A stretch of 15,588 bases of DNA from positions 1 to 15,588 of the forward strand of contig CAYYYL010000050.1 in assembly GCA_964475835.1 (NCBI GenBank), read 5' to 3'. The translations under genes were made by a program, and so were the position numbers. The DNA is from JABDCI01 sp964475835. GTDB lineage: Bacteria > Verrucomicrobiota > Verrucomicrobiia > JABWAM01. The notes below the pieces were generated by a model. The model did no database searches and was not told the DNA's origin. It saw only the letters and a list, made by a program, of their open reading frames with translations. Shown here piece after piece: positions 1-6,474 of the stretch (positions are counted from its first letter, which is position 1; each line of letters opens with the position of its first letter).

Positions 1-62
1 TCCAACCCAGGCCTTCTCACTAATTTTTTGGTCCAGTTTTCGGGGGGCAGCTCACCGCCGTT

Positions 63-99
63 GTTTCATCTCATGAAACCATTTCCGGTCATCACATGA
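63..99. promoter_or_regulatory. Tandem dyad, possible operator upstream of the first secreted gene
   Basis: GTTTCAT-CTC-ATGAAAC (63-79) is a perfect 7-3-7 inverted repeat. The core TCATCTCATGA (66-76) recurs as TCATCACATGA (89-99), 23 bp further on. Two near-identical dyads about two helical turns apart, ending 22 bp before the start codon of the small secreted gene at 122, look like a tandem binding site for a dimeric regulator. I see no convincing -35/-10 pair here, so the functional reading is inference. Nothing else is recognisable in positions 1-121. Confidence 0.35.
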
Positions 100-121
100 T
101 CGAAAATGAACCAAAAACACT

Positions 122-514
122 ATGAAAACATGGATTCTTGCCGGTTTTGGACTTGGACTTCTCTCATTAACCTCACAATCCCAGGCGGGCGTGACCGTGG
201 ATTTGCGCTTTGGTTCACGCGACCATCATTCTCATGAAACGGTCTATCCGGGCCCCTGCCCCCGTGAATATCCCCGCGTCGTGATCGTTCAATCGCGTGA
301 TTGCGAAAACTTTTATGATACGGGACGCGCCTGGTCGAGGAATCTGCGTGAAAACGCCGTGACAAGGGATCAATTCGTTCATTATCTGCGATTTTCCCTC
401 AACCGGGCTTCGGAAAGGGATGTGGAGGAGTTCCGTCGGGGATTCACACAAGGGTACGGATTCCGGAGATATCGGTTCTTCGAAAAAGCCCTTCGTCAGG
501 CGCGGGAATGCTGA
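122..514 (+). CDS. Small secreted protein of unknown function (paralogue A)
   Basis: 130-residue protein of a family I do not recognise. Residues 1-22 form a signal peptide: a short basic start, a hydrophobic stretch (ILAGFGLGLLSL) and an AxA-like end, SQAG. The mature protein is short and rich in Arg, His and Cys (Cys46, Cys61, Cys130). It carries the motif VDLRFG at 26-31 and a C-terminal module at about 71-128 with the pattern W...LR....TR.QFV.YLR, then EFRRGF...YG. The same signal peptide style, VDLRFG motif and C-terminal module occur in the gene at 2567-3085. Over the 58-residue module a hand alignment without gaps gives 26 identities, so the two are paralogues. The start has no clear Shine-Dalgarno; it is chosen because it begins directly at the signal peptide and matches the paralogue. 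The likely location is periplasm or cell surface; function is unknown. Confidence 0.8.
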   Translation: MKTWILAGFGLGLLSLTSQSQAGVTVDLRFGSRDHHSHETVYPGPCPREYPRVVIVQSRDCENFYDTGRAWSRNLRENAVTRDQFVHYLRFSLNRASERDVEEFRRGFTQGYGFRRYRFFEKALRQAREC

Positions 515-539
515 CGGTTGGCTGGTTGCTGGAAAAGAG

Positions 540-573
540 GCTGCAATGGCTGTGAACTGGAAGCCATTGCAGC
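540..573 (+). terminator. Strong hairpin between paralogue A and the ABC-F gene
   Basis: GCTGCAATGGCT (540-551) and AGCCATTGCAGC (562-573) are a perfect 12-bp inverted repeat around a 10-nt loop. It lies 26 nt past the stop codon of the secreted gene. No run of T follows, so it is not a classical intrinsic terminator; it may be a transcript-end stabiliser or a weak terminator. It also argues that translation of the ABC-F protein begins after it, at 608, and not at the in-frame ATG at 518. Confidence 0.5.
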
Positions 574-607
574 TTCATCCGGAGCCTGCTACCGTGCCGC
601 ACTCCCC

Positions 608-2500
608 ATGGCCGACTCCTCCCCCACCGCCCTGATCAGCGCCAACGAAGTCGTCGTCGACTATGGACACCATATTGTCCTCGATCATGCGAGTCTCGCC
701 ATTCATGAGAACGAACGTGTGGGCATGGTTGGACGAAACGGTTCCGGGAAAACCACCTTCCTCAAGATTCTCGCCGGGAAACTTGAACCCGACAGCGGTG
801 AGATCATCCGTCGCCGGGAACTGGTCACTGGCTACCTTCCCCAAAGTTTCACACTGAACGAGTCCCAAAGCGTTCACACCAATATCCTCGAAGGAGCCAG
901 ACGGGTTTTGGACTTCATCCAGGAGTATGAAACCTCCCCCACCGATTCTCCTCAGCACGACCTTTTGTTTGAAAAAATCAACCATTTCGAAGGCTGGACG
1001 ATTGATCAACGTGCGAAAAGCCTGATGGATCACCTCGGCGCGCCCCCGGCCGACCGCGTGGTAGGAACCCTCTCGGGGGGCGAAAAACGCCGTGTGGCCC
1101 TTTGTCGCGCCCTGCTCGCGCGGCCGGATTTTCTCATTTTGGACGAGCCCACCAACCACCTGGACACCGAATCGATCCAATGGCTTGAGGAATTTCTCAT
1201 CGATTACCCTGGTGCTTGCCTTTTCGTCACCCATGATCGGTATTTTCTTGATCGCATTGCCAATCGAATCGTGGAGTTGTCCCGCGGCACTTTTTTTTCC
1301 CACATGGGGAGTTACACCGACTATCTCGAAGCCAAGGCGGAACGCCAGGCGGTGGAGGAGCAGCAGGAGGAGTCGAGGCAGACCTTCCTGAAACGTGAAC
1401 TGGAATGGGTGCGGCGGCGTCCCAGGGCCCGTCGAACGAAATCCAAGGATCGTGTGGAACGGTTTCATGCCGAAGCCGCCCGTGCAGGCCCCGAGGTCGA
1501 ACTCAATGTCGATCTCATCATCCCTCCGGCACCCAAACTGGCAAACCGCGTCCTGGAGCTTGCCCACGTGGGAATGGAGCTGGGCGGAAAAACACTCTTT
1601 CACAATCTCGACTTGAAACTCGAGGCCGGCGAACGGATCGGCATTGTCGGTCGCAATGGGCTCGGCAAAACCACTCTTCTGAAAGTGATGATGGGCCTGT
1701 TGCCCCCCACTTCTGGCAGGGTCGAATTAGGCACCCAAACCCGGATCAATTATGTGGATCAGGGGAGGCTTCTCCTGGACGAAAACAAGACCATTTTCCA
1801 GGAGGTGGGCGAAGGCGGGGACTACGTCCTCCTGGGGGAGGAGAAAGTGTCCATTCGCGGCTATCTTCGCCGGTATCTCTTTAGTGAGGATCGCATCCAG
1901 GCAAAAATCGCCCTTCTCTCCGGCGGGGAACGCAGTCGCGTGATCCTGGCCAAGATCTTGAAACGGGGTGGAAATCTCATCATTCTGGATGAGCCCACCA
2001 ACGATCTCGACCTCGCCACACTCCGTCTTTTGGAGGAGGCCCTGACTGCATTCAAAGGCACGGTGATCGCGGTGAGCCATGATCGCTATTTTCTCAATCG
2101 CATCTGCACCGGAATCATTGGATTCGAGGGTGATGGACGGATTTTCGCCACGGTTGGCAGCTACGACTACTATCTGGAAAAACGGCCCACACCCGAATTC
2201 CCCAAAACGGAAACTCAAGCCAGAAGTTCCCTCAGCCCAAATCCCCCGAAGGAACCTCCAAGAAAATTGAAATGGAAGGAACAGAAGGAACTTGAAACCA
2301 TGGAAACCACCATTCAGGAGTGGGAGACCGAGGTGGCCCGGATTGAAAAGTTATTTGAAGACCCGGATTTTTATAAAAACCACGGAGGCGAATGGGAGGC
2401 ACTGGACGCACAGCTTGTTGCCGCCAAGGAAAAGGTCCACCAGCTTTTTGTCAGGTGGGAGGAACTGGAACAGATCCGTCAGAAACACCAGAAATCTTGA
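608..2500 (+). CDS. uup: ABC-F family ATPase, Uup-like
   Basis: 630-residue soluble protein with two ATP-binding cassettes and no membrane segments, as in ABC-F proteins that act on the ribosome and, for Uup, have been linked to DNA-intermediate tolerance. Cassette 1 has Walker A GRNGSGKTT (42-50), signature LSGGE (155-159) and Walker B LILDEP with catalytic Asp179/Glu180. Cassette 2 has GRNGLGKTT (348-356), LSGGE (437-441) and ILDEPTNDLD (Asp461/Glu462). The linker after cassette 1, starting near Trp267, reads RRRPRARRTKSKDRVERF, close to the basic ARRTK-type linker of Uup. A charged, probably coiled-coil tail (about 550-630) matches the Uup C-terminal domain; total length is typical of Uup (about 635). 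An in-frame ATG at 518 would add 30 residues, but these are Cys-rich, unlike the family, and encoded across a perfect hairpin, so I chose the ATG at 608, where the cassette begins at once. EttA-type members are shorter and lack the tail. Confidence is high for ABC-F and moderate for Uup. Confidence 0.92.
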   Translation: MADSSPTALISANEVVVDYGHHIVLDHASLAIHENERVGMVGRNGSGKTTFLKILAGKLEPDSGEIIRRRELVTGYLPQSFTLNESQSVHTNILEGARRVLDFIQEYETSPTDSPQHDLLFEKINHFEGWTIDQRAKSLMDHLGAPPADRVVGTLSGGEKRRVALCRALLARPDFLILDEPTNHLDTESIQWLEEFLIDYPGACLFVTHDRYFLDRIANRIVELSRGTFFSHMGSYTDYLEAKAERQAVEEQQEESRQTFLKRELEWVRRRPRARRTKSKDRVERFHAEAARAGPEVELNVDLIIPPAPKLANRVLELAHVGMELGGKTLFHNLDLKLEAGERIGIVGRNGLGKTTLLKVMMGLLPPTSGRVELGTQTRINYVDQGRLLLDENKTIFQEVGEGGDYVLLGEEKVSIRGYLRRYLFSEDRIQAKIALLSGGERSRVILAKILKRGGNLIILDEPTNDLDLATLRLLEEALTAFKGTVIAVSHDRYFLNRICTGIIGFEGDGRIFATVGSYDYYLEKRPTPEFPKTETQARSSLSPNPPKEPPRKLKWKEQKELETMETTIQEWETEVARIEKLFEDPDFYKNHGGEWEALDAQLVAAKEKVHQLFVRWEELEQIRQKHQKS

Positions 2501-2504
2501 ATCG

Positions 2505-2533
2505 GTCCCATCCATAAATAGCGGGATTTTTTT
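2505..2533 (+). terminator. Weak terminator candidate after the ABC-F gene
   Basis: GTCCC (2505-2509) can pair with GGGAT (2523-2527), with one G-U pair, and a run of seven T follows (2527-2533). The stem is short and the loop long, so termination would be inefficient. It sits just after the ABC-F stop and before the second secreted gene, which has no other terminator upstream. Confidence 0.3.
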
Positions 2534-2566
2534 GAATAAACACCCCCAATCCTTCGTCGAACTCAT

Positions 2567-3085
2567 ATGAACAAGATTCTCGCCGCTGGTTTTGGAATGG
2601 GACTCCTTTCCCTTGTTCCTCAACCCTCCAAAGCCGAAGTCAGTGTGGACCTGAGGTTTGGCTTTCCGGACAGACACCGCCATCACCGGGAACCCATTTG
2701 TGCCCCCGTGCGCATCTGTGAACCCCGGGTGATCTTCTCCGATTGTCGCCCCCGGCATCCCAGGTGGCATCGTACGGTCGTGATCGAGCCCGACCCGGTG
2801 GTCATTGTTCGCGAACCGCGTTATATCGAAACCTCCTACGTACGCCCCGCCCCCGAAGGGGTCCAGGAGGCCCCTTCTCCCTGCCGTTTGGGCCACGATT
2901 GGGCAAAGGACCTGAGGGACGATGTCGCCACGCGGGAACAATTCGTGACCTACCTCCGAACGAATCTCTGCAAGTCCTCCACATCCGAGTATACCGAGTT
3001 CCGCCGTGGTTTCATCGCTGCATACGGAATCAATGGCGAAGCCGCCTTTGACAAAGCCTATCAGGAAGCCCGCGCCGACCGCTGA
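2567..3085 (+). CDS. Small secreted protein of unknown function (paralogue B)
   Basis: 172-residue paralogue of the protein at 122-514. It has a signal peptide (MNKILAAGFGMGLLSL, cleavage near SKA at 21-23) and then VDLRFG at 27-32. A middle section of about 45 residues (roughly 61-106) is absent from paralogue A and is rich in Arg, Pro and Val (HPRWHRTVVIEPDPVVIVRE). The shared module follows at 112-169, with QFVTYLR and EFRRGF. Cysteines lie at 45, 51, 60, 106 and 135; some align with those of paralogue A, so disulfides in an oxidising compartment are possible. The ATG at 2567 has no clear Shine-Dalgarno; it is chosen because it matches the paralogue's start. The gene follows the ABC-F gene by 66 bp. 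I do not recognise the family and assign no function. Confidence 0.8.
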   Translation: MNKILAAGFGMGLLSLVPQPSKAEVSVDLRFGFPDRHRHHREPICAPVRICEPRVIFSDCRPRHPRWHRTVVIEPDPVVIVREPRYIETSYVRPAPEGVQEAPSPCRLGHDWAKDLRDDVATREQFVTYLRTNLCKSSTSEYTEFRRGFIAAYGINGEAAFDKAYQEARADR

Positions 3086-3110
3086 CCCGATCCCCGATCG
3101 TTGATTCTGG

Positions 3111-3127
3111 TTTTCGCGTTGAGAAAA
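3111..3127. terminator. Short hairpin in the convergent gap
   Basis: TTTTC-GCGTTGA-GAAAA forms a 5-bp stem between the converging ends of paralogue B (+) and the HPF-like gene (-). GG/CC outside it extends the stem imperfectly. It reads similarly on both strands, as expected of a shared bidirectional terminator, but the stem is weak. Confidence 0.25.
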
Positions 3128-3136
3128 GCCCAATCT

Positions 3137-3526
3137 TTACCCGGTCTTCCCGGTGGAAAAAGGGTGATGGGTAGGCCTGAAAGCGTACGTTTTCAGAGTC
3201 TTCCGGCGTTCCCTCAGTCGACTTTCAAAGTGATGCCGGCGGATCAAGAATTTTCGAACCTGGGAGGTTAATTGTTCGGCACATTGATCAATCGCCCTCT
3301 GAAACACAACGGATCTTGAATGCGCCCAAAGACGCAACCCATTTGAAGCCAGAACCACCACACATCGAATATCCTGCTTCACTTGATCGAGCATCACTCT
3401 TGCCCGGGCGGGACTTGGGAGCAAAAAACCAATTTCTTGAATTTTCTGATTGGCATAGCTTTTCCAGGCATCGGGGAGAATCAACTGACGGACCGACATC
3501 CGAACATTGATGCGAGTCTCATTCAT
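3137..3526 (-). CDS. Short HPF/RaiA-like ribosome hibernation factor
   Basis: 129-residue protein resembling the N-terminal domain of hibernation-promoting factor / YfiA (sigma-54 modulation family), which binds the 30S subunit in stressed or non-growing cells and blocks translation. The visible pattern matches the family's beta-alpha-beta-beta-beta-alpha order: INVRMSVRQL (6-15), a helix with DAWKSYANQKIQEI (19-32), strands RARVMLDQV (41-49) and RCVVVLASNGLRLWAHS (54-70), then the helix VVFQRAIDQCAEQLTSQVRKF (73-93). It lacks the second domain of long HPF, so it is a short form with a basic tail. The start is fixed by AAGGAGT 8 nt before the ATG. That start lies inside the end of the phosphoribosyltransferase gene (8-bp overlap), so the two are probably translationally coupled. 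Alternative: a divergent HPF-fold protein that no longer binds ribosomes. Confidence 0.75.
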   Translation of the reverse strand: MNETRINVRMSVRQLILPDAWKSYANQKIQEIGFLLPSPARARVMLDQVKQDIRCVVVLASNGLRLWAHSRSVVFQRAIDQCAEQLTSQVRKFLIRRHHFESRLRERRKTLKTYAFRPTHHPFSTGKTG

Positions 3527-4274
3527 GATACATACTCCTTTCCATTGAATTTGCCTGTTGGTGTAAACGGCTGGCCGAAGGCAGGGGAATCCACTCCCCC
3601 ACGATCCATTTTTCATCGAATTTCAAATCACGGTGTCGCGCATTTTCCAGAATCTCACAGACATCGGCATCGTTGACCTGCTCAAAATCGTCGTACCACT
3701 GCCCTACGGCAAAAAAATGCTCCGGCGTGAAAAGTACCACCCACTGGTCAGCGATGGGGCTTAAATCACGACGGATGAGAGGATGAGCGACTGGAACAGC
3801 AACCACCACCCGGGCTACCCGTCTCAAGCGGAGCGCCTGAATGGCAGCGGAAATAGTGGCCCCCGTTGCAATCCCATCGTCGGCAAGAATCACGGTTTTC
3901 CCCTGGATCTTCACCATGGGACGATTCCTCCTGTACAGACGTTCACGACGTTCGAGTTCCTCACTTTCGACACGTGTCACTTCGCGAATTTCCTCCGCTG
4001 AAATCTCCATCTGGGCAATCACCTCCTTGTTCAGAACCCTCACCCCCCCGGAGGCGACCGCACCCATGGCGATCTCACGCGACTGCGGAATACCCAGCTT
4101 GCGCACGGTAAAGAGATCAAACTCCAGCCCCAGTTCCCGGGCGATTTCATAACCAACGACCACTCCCCCCCGGGGAAGCCCGAGAACCACCGCATCCCGG
4201 TGGTGGGCATAACGCCCAAGCTTGAATGCGAGATCCCGTCCAGCCTCGCGTCGATCATGAAAAAAGGGCTTCAT
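3519..4274 (-). CDS. Phosphoribosyltransferase-fold protein
   Basis: 251-residue type I PRTase-like protein. The PRPP-binding loop reads VILADDGIATGAT (128-140), the acidic pair followed by GIATGAT typical of the family. Upstream lie LGLPRGGVVVGYEIA (31-45) and FTVRKLGIP (55-63), characteristic of the stand-alone PRTase family found in bacterial stress and dormancy clusters rather than of a specific purine or pyrimidine salvage enzyme. The substrate is unknown. The start at 4274 is supported by GGAGGT 9 nt upstream; an in-frame ATG at 4301 would add nine residues but follows directly on a strong hairpin. The gene sits between hsp20 and the HPF-like gene, all on the same strand. In Mycobacterium tuberculosis a protein with a related PRTase domain (Rv2030c) is encoded beside the Hsp20 gene hspX in the DosR dormancy regulon, which supports a stress role by analogy. 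Confidence 0.85.
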   Translation of the reverse strand: MKPFFHDRREAGRDLAFKLGRYAHHRDAVVLGLPRGGVVVGYEIARELGLEFDLFTVRKLGIPQSREIAMGAVASGGVRVLNKEVIAQMEISAEEIREVTRVESEELERRERLYRRNRPMVKIQGKTVILADDGIATGATISAAIQALRLRRVARVVVAVPVAHPLIRRDLSPIADQWVVLFTPEHFFAVGQWYDDFEQVNDADVCEILENARHRDLKFDEKWIVGEWIPLPSASRLHQQANSMERSMYHE

Positions 4275-4304
4275 TTCCTGTCTACCTCCAACTCCCGGCA
4301 TGAA

Positions 4305-4334
4305 CCGGAACCCGGCCCCCCGACCGGATTCCGG
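4305..4334 (-). promoter_or_regulatory. Strong intercistronic hairpin between hsp20 and the PRTase gene
   Basis: CCGGAACCCGG (4305-4315) and CCGGATTCCGG (4324-4334) flank an 8-nt loop. In minus-strand RNA this gives an 11-bp stem with a single internal G-U pair. It starts 6 nt after the hsp20 stop codon. No U-run follows, so full termination is unlikely. A hairpin here commonly sets differential expression, protecting or trimming the upstream cistron so that hsp20 is made in excess over the genes behind it; that role is inference. Confidence 0.55.
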
Positions 4335-4340
4335 CCACTT

Positions 4341-4817
4341 TCAGCTCACCTTCACTTCCACTGTTTTTTTTCCAGCTTTCTCGTCTTTGAGAAGGTGTAT
4401 ACTCAGAACTCCATCACGGAATTCCGCACTCACCTTCTCTCCATTCGCATCAGCCGGAATCGTGAACGCGCGCGTGAAACTTCCAAAAGCACGCTCAACC
4501 CGATGATACTTTCTCTTTTTCTCCTCCATTTCGGTCTTCCTTTCTCCTGACATCTGCAGGAGACCATCCTTCACCATGATCTTGATGTCCTCTCGCTTAA
4601 TCTCCGGCAACTCCGCCTTGATCAGGTATTCCTTGTCATCCTCCATGATGTCCACCGGCGGAAACCACCCACCCACCGCCGGATCACCATCCTTCTTTTC
4701 CATCACTCCAGGGGAACGGCCGAAAAAGGAGGCCATTTGCTGTTGGAGATCCTCCAATTCATTCCAAGGATCCCAACGAGCCAGTGGAATCGAACCCTGT
4801 CGATTCAACATGTTCAT
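4341..4817 (-). CDS. Hsp20 / alpha-crystallin small heat-shock protein
   Basis: 158-residue cytoplasmic holdase that binds unfolding proteins during stress and passes them to ATP-dependent chaperones. The N-terminal arm (1-50) contains the usual WDPWNELEDLQQQM. The alpha-crystallin domain (about 51-147) runs from WFPPVDIMEDDKEYLIKAELP through DIKIMVKDGLLQMSGER to the signature FRDGVLSIHL. The C-terminus ends KTVEVKVS, whose VEV resembles the I-x-I anchor used for oligomerisation. The start at 4817 is chosen because GGGAGGA lies 6 nt upstream; a second ATG two codons later is possible. The longer in-frame extension upstream is not Hsp20-like. It is the first gene of the minus-strand cassette with the PRTase and the HPF-like gene. 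Confidence 0.95.
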   Translation of the reverse strand: MNMLNRQGSIPLARWDPWNELEDLQQQMASFFGRSPGVMEKKDGDPAVGGWFPPVDIMEDDKEYLIKAELPEIKREDIKIMVKDGLLQMSGERKTEMEEKKRKYHRVERAFGSFTRAFTIPADANGEKVSAEFRDGVLSIHLLKDEKAGKKTVEVKVS

Positions 4818-4845
4818 ATCATGTCCTCCCGGCGGATTTTCCCCA

Positions 4846-4876
4846 GTTGGGCGGACCCGCCACGCCCGGCCCCAAC
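4846..4876 (-). promoter_or_regulatory. GC-rich inverted repeat in the hsp20 leader region
   Basis: GTTGGG (4846-4851) and CCCAAC (4871-4876) are complementary and enclose further GC-rich complementary blocks (GGCG/CGCC). It lies 29 bp upstream of the hsp20 start. If transcribed, this would be a structured 5' leader. I see no fourU or clear ROSE motif pairing with the Shine-Dalgarno, so a thermometer role is only a possibility. The rest of the 225-bp divergent region (4818-5042) holds the candidate promoter for the + strand gene and nothing else I recognise. Confidence 0.25.
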
Positions 4877-5004
4877 CGTCCCCATACCTCCCGTCCATGA
4901 CGGCTCTTTTTCTTTTCCGCGGCCTGAGCTTAATGCAGGGAGAAACCTTCCGCTCCACCCCTCTTGCGAAATACTTGATCCTAATTGGCTCGACATCCCC
5001 GAAC

Positions 5005-5033
5005 TTGACCCTCCCCGGGGGCTGGCCTACAAC
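5005..5033 (+). promoter_or_regulatory. Candidate sigma-70 promoter for the AsmA-like gene
   Basis: TTGACC (5005-5010, 5 of 6 to TTGACA), a 17-bp spacer and TACAAC (5028-5033, 4 of 6 to TATAAT). Transcription would begin near 5040, leaving only about 3 nt before the ATG at 5043, which has no good Shine-Dalgarno. The transcript would be almost leaderless. Confidence 0.4.
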
Positions 5034-5042
5034 TCGGTAAGC

Positions 5043-5726
5043 ATGAAAACTTTTTTCAAACTTGGCCTCGGTCTTGTCCTCCTAACCGCTCTCCTGATCG
5101 GGGGGGTATTCCTCTTCCTCGACAAGATCGCCCAAAAAGGGATCGAAAAAATTGGAAGTCAGGTGACCCAGGTCCGTCTTTCCGTGGGAGGTGTGAGCAT
5201 CTCCCCCCTTTCCGGCAATGGGAGCATCTCCCAGCTGGATATTGGCAACCCCGAGGGTTTCAAATCCCCTTCGGCAATCCAGGTTGCCAGTACCCGTCTG
5301 AGTGTGGACCCAGGATCCCTTTTTTCGAAAAAGGTCGTCATTCGATCCATCCTCATCGATGCACCCACCATCCATTTTGAAGGCAATCTTCAGGGCAGTA
5401 ACATCATGAAACTTCAGGAAAACATCCATGCCTCCCTTGGCAACGAATCAGGTTCTCACACCTTTCAAGTGGACGATATTCTCATCCAAAATGGAACCAT
5501 CCAGGTCAACATGCTTGGAGTGAAAACAACAACCCTTACCCTTCCCCCCATCCATCTCACCGATTTGGGCAGAGGACCCGAGGGAATCACAGCCGTGGAA
5601 CTCACCTCCAAAATCATTCAAGCCGTCCAGGGTCCGGCAACCGAGACTGTTGCCCATCATCTGGGAAACGGCGTGGCCGAGGAAGCCGGAAAAGTTTTGA
5701 AGGGATTGGGGGATCTTTTCAAATAG
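5043..5726 (+). CDS. AsmA/DUF748-like membrane-anchored protein
   Basis: 227-residue protein with one N-terminal hydrophobic segment (residues 6-27, KLGLGLVLLTALLIGGVFLF) acting as uncleaved anchor or signal peptide, and the remainder outside the cytoplasm. The body is beta-rich and has the recurrent AsmA-type phrases GSISQLDIGNPEGFKSPSA (60-78), RLSVDPGSLFSKKVVIRSI (85-103) and IDAPTIHFEG (105-114). AsmA and DUF748 proteins are associated with outer-membrane biogenesis and lipid transport between membranes; this one is far shorter than AsmA itself and is probably a small member. The start at 5043 gives the hydrophobic segment directly and sits just after a candidate promoter; the open frame continues upstream to 4737 but that part runs antisense through the hsp20 5' end. 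It probably forms a unit with the DUF2062 gene that follows. Confidence 0.7.
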   Translation: MKTFFKLGLGLVLLTALLIGGVFLFLDKIAQKGIEKIGSQVTQVRLSVGGVSISPLSGNGSISQLDIGNPEGFKSPSAIQVASTRLSVDPGSLFSKKVVIRSILIDAPTIHFEGNLQGSNIMKLQENIHASLGNESGSHTFQVDDILIQNGTIQVNMLGVKTTTLTLPPIHLTDLGRGPEGITAVELTSKIIQAVQGPATETVAHHLGNGVAEEAGKVLKGLGDLFK

Positions 5727-5766
5727 CCCTCGAAAAATGCCTTCACGGGGATCAGGTCCTAAAAAA

Positions 5767-6264
5767 ATGATTTCCGCGAAACGTATCGGCAACAAGCTGC
5801 GGGCGCTCTGGACCCGGCTCGTCCACGAAAACGCGTCCCCTCACCAAATTGCATTGGGCTTCGCCATCGGACTCTTCGCCACGTTCTACCCCATTCCCGT
5901 GGTGGACACCGCTGTCGCCCTGGTTTTCGCATGGATGGTGGGTGCCAATAAAAGTGCCTGCTTGATCGGAAACAACTTCATCCTCCTGATTTATCCGGTC
6001 ATTCCCCTTTTGTTGGGAGCGGAGTTTTTTGCGGGAAAAGTTCTTCTGGGAGCTCCCATCGAACTCCATGCCCCCAGTCAGTGGAACCTTCCGGCCATCG
6101 TTCGGGAATCTCGCCCTCATCTTCACGCATTAATCCTGGGGGGACTCGTTTTGGGCATCCCCTCCTCCATCCTCGGTTATATCGGGGTGCGGCGGGCTAC
6201 CGCTCAATGGCAGGGGAAGCATTTACCGAAAGCATCGCCCCCCAACGATTCTGTGATGGATTGA
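5767..6264 (+). CDS. DUF2062 membrane protein
   Basis: 165-residue integral membrane protein with the DUF2062 hallmark SPHQIALGFAIGLFATFYPIP (residues 24-44). It has about four hydrophobic segments (near 28-43, 48-60, 66-88 and 110-130) and a basic N-terminal helix (KRIGNKLRALWTRL). The biochemical role of the family is unknown; members often neighbour envelope or lipid-assembly genes, which fits the AsmA-like gene just upstream. The start is uncertain: an in-frame ATG at 5737 would add ten residues (MPSRGSGPKK). Neither has a convincing ribosome-binding site. I prefer 5767 because it follows an A-rich tract and begins like the family's basic helix. The C-terminal tail after residue 145 is polar and variable. 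Confidence 0.8.
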   Translation: MISAKRIGNKLRALWTRLVHENASPHQIALGFAIGLFATFYPIPVVDTAVALVFAWMVGANKSACLIGNNFILLIYPVIPLLLGAEFFAGKVLLGAPIELHAPSQWNLPAIVRESRPHLHALILGGLVLGIPSSILGYIGVRRATAQWQGKHLPKASPPNDSVMD

Positions 6265-6318
6265 TCAGGCAAACCCAGCTCTCCGACTCACCGCCTCCCA
6301 CACACGGGATATCGCAGC

Positions 6319-6346
6319 TTGCATTATCCCTCTGATTGGCTATCCT
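6319..6346 (+). promoter_or_regulatory. Weak promoter candidate upstream of the helicase gene
   Basis: TTGCAT (6319-6324), a 16-bp spacer and TATCCT (6341-6346, 4 of 6). The predicted start near 6353 would give a leader of about 120 nt before the helicase ATG at 6475. CTATCC-TGAGG-GGATAG (6340-6356), a perfect 6-5-6 dyad, overlaps the -10 and the start point and could be an operator or the first hairpin of the leader. Nothing else is seen in the 210-bp gap. Confidence 0.3.
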
Positions 6347-6474
6347 GAGGGGATAGTGTTCGTTTTCAGAGCCTGGTGAATTGTCAGTTGATCGCGGTCA
6401 GTGATGATTTGAAACCCGAAGGTCGGGAACAGTCTGAGGCCACTTTCGAATCCTCAAGGGATTCACTTCAACTT

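Noticed and set aside
518..607. N-terminal extension of the ABC-F protein from the ATG at 518
   Set aside because: The 30 residues are Cys-rich, unlike the family, and cross a perfect hairpin; the ATG at 608 fits the family start.
575..1603. Long minus-strand open frame (342 codons) opposite the ABC-F gene
   Set aside because: It lies antisense to a clear two-cassette ATPase, shows no domain, and is typical of mirror frames in GC-rich coding DNA.
2351..3133. Minus-strand open frame (260 codons) across the ABC-F end and paralogue B
   Set aside because: It overlaps two better supported genes and has no domain or ribosome-binding site.
4737..5042. N-terminal extension of the AsmA-like protein
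   Set aside because: It overlaps the hsp20 5' end on the other strand and would place the hydrophobic anchor in the middle of the protein.
4818..5042. RNA thermometer (ROSE or fourU) in the hsp20 leader
   Set aside because: GC-rich inverted repeats are present, but I found no clear pairing with the Shine-Dalgarno and no promoter that defines the leader.
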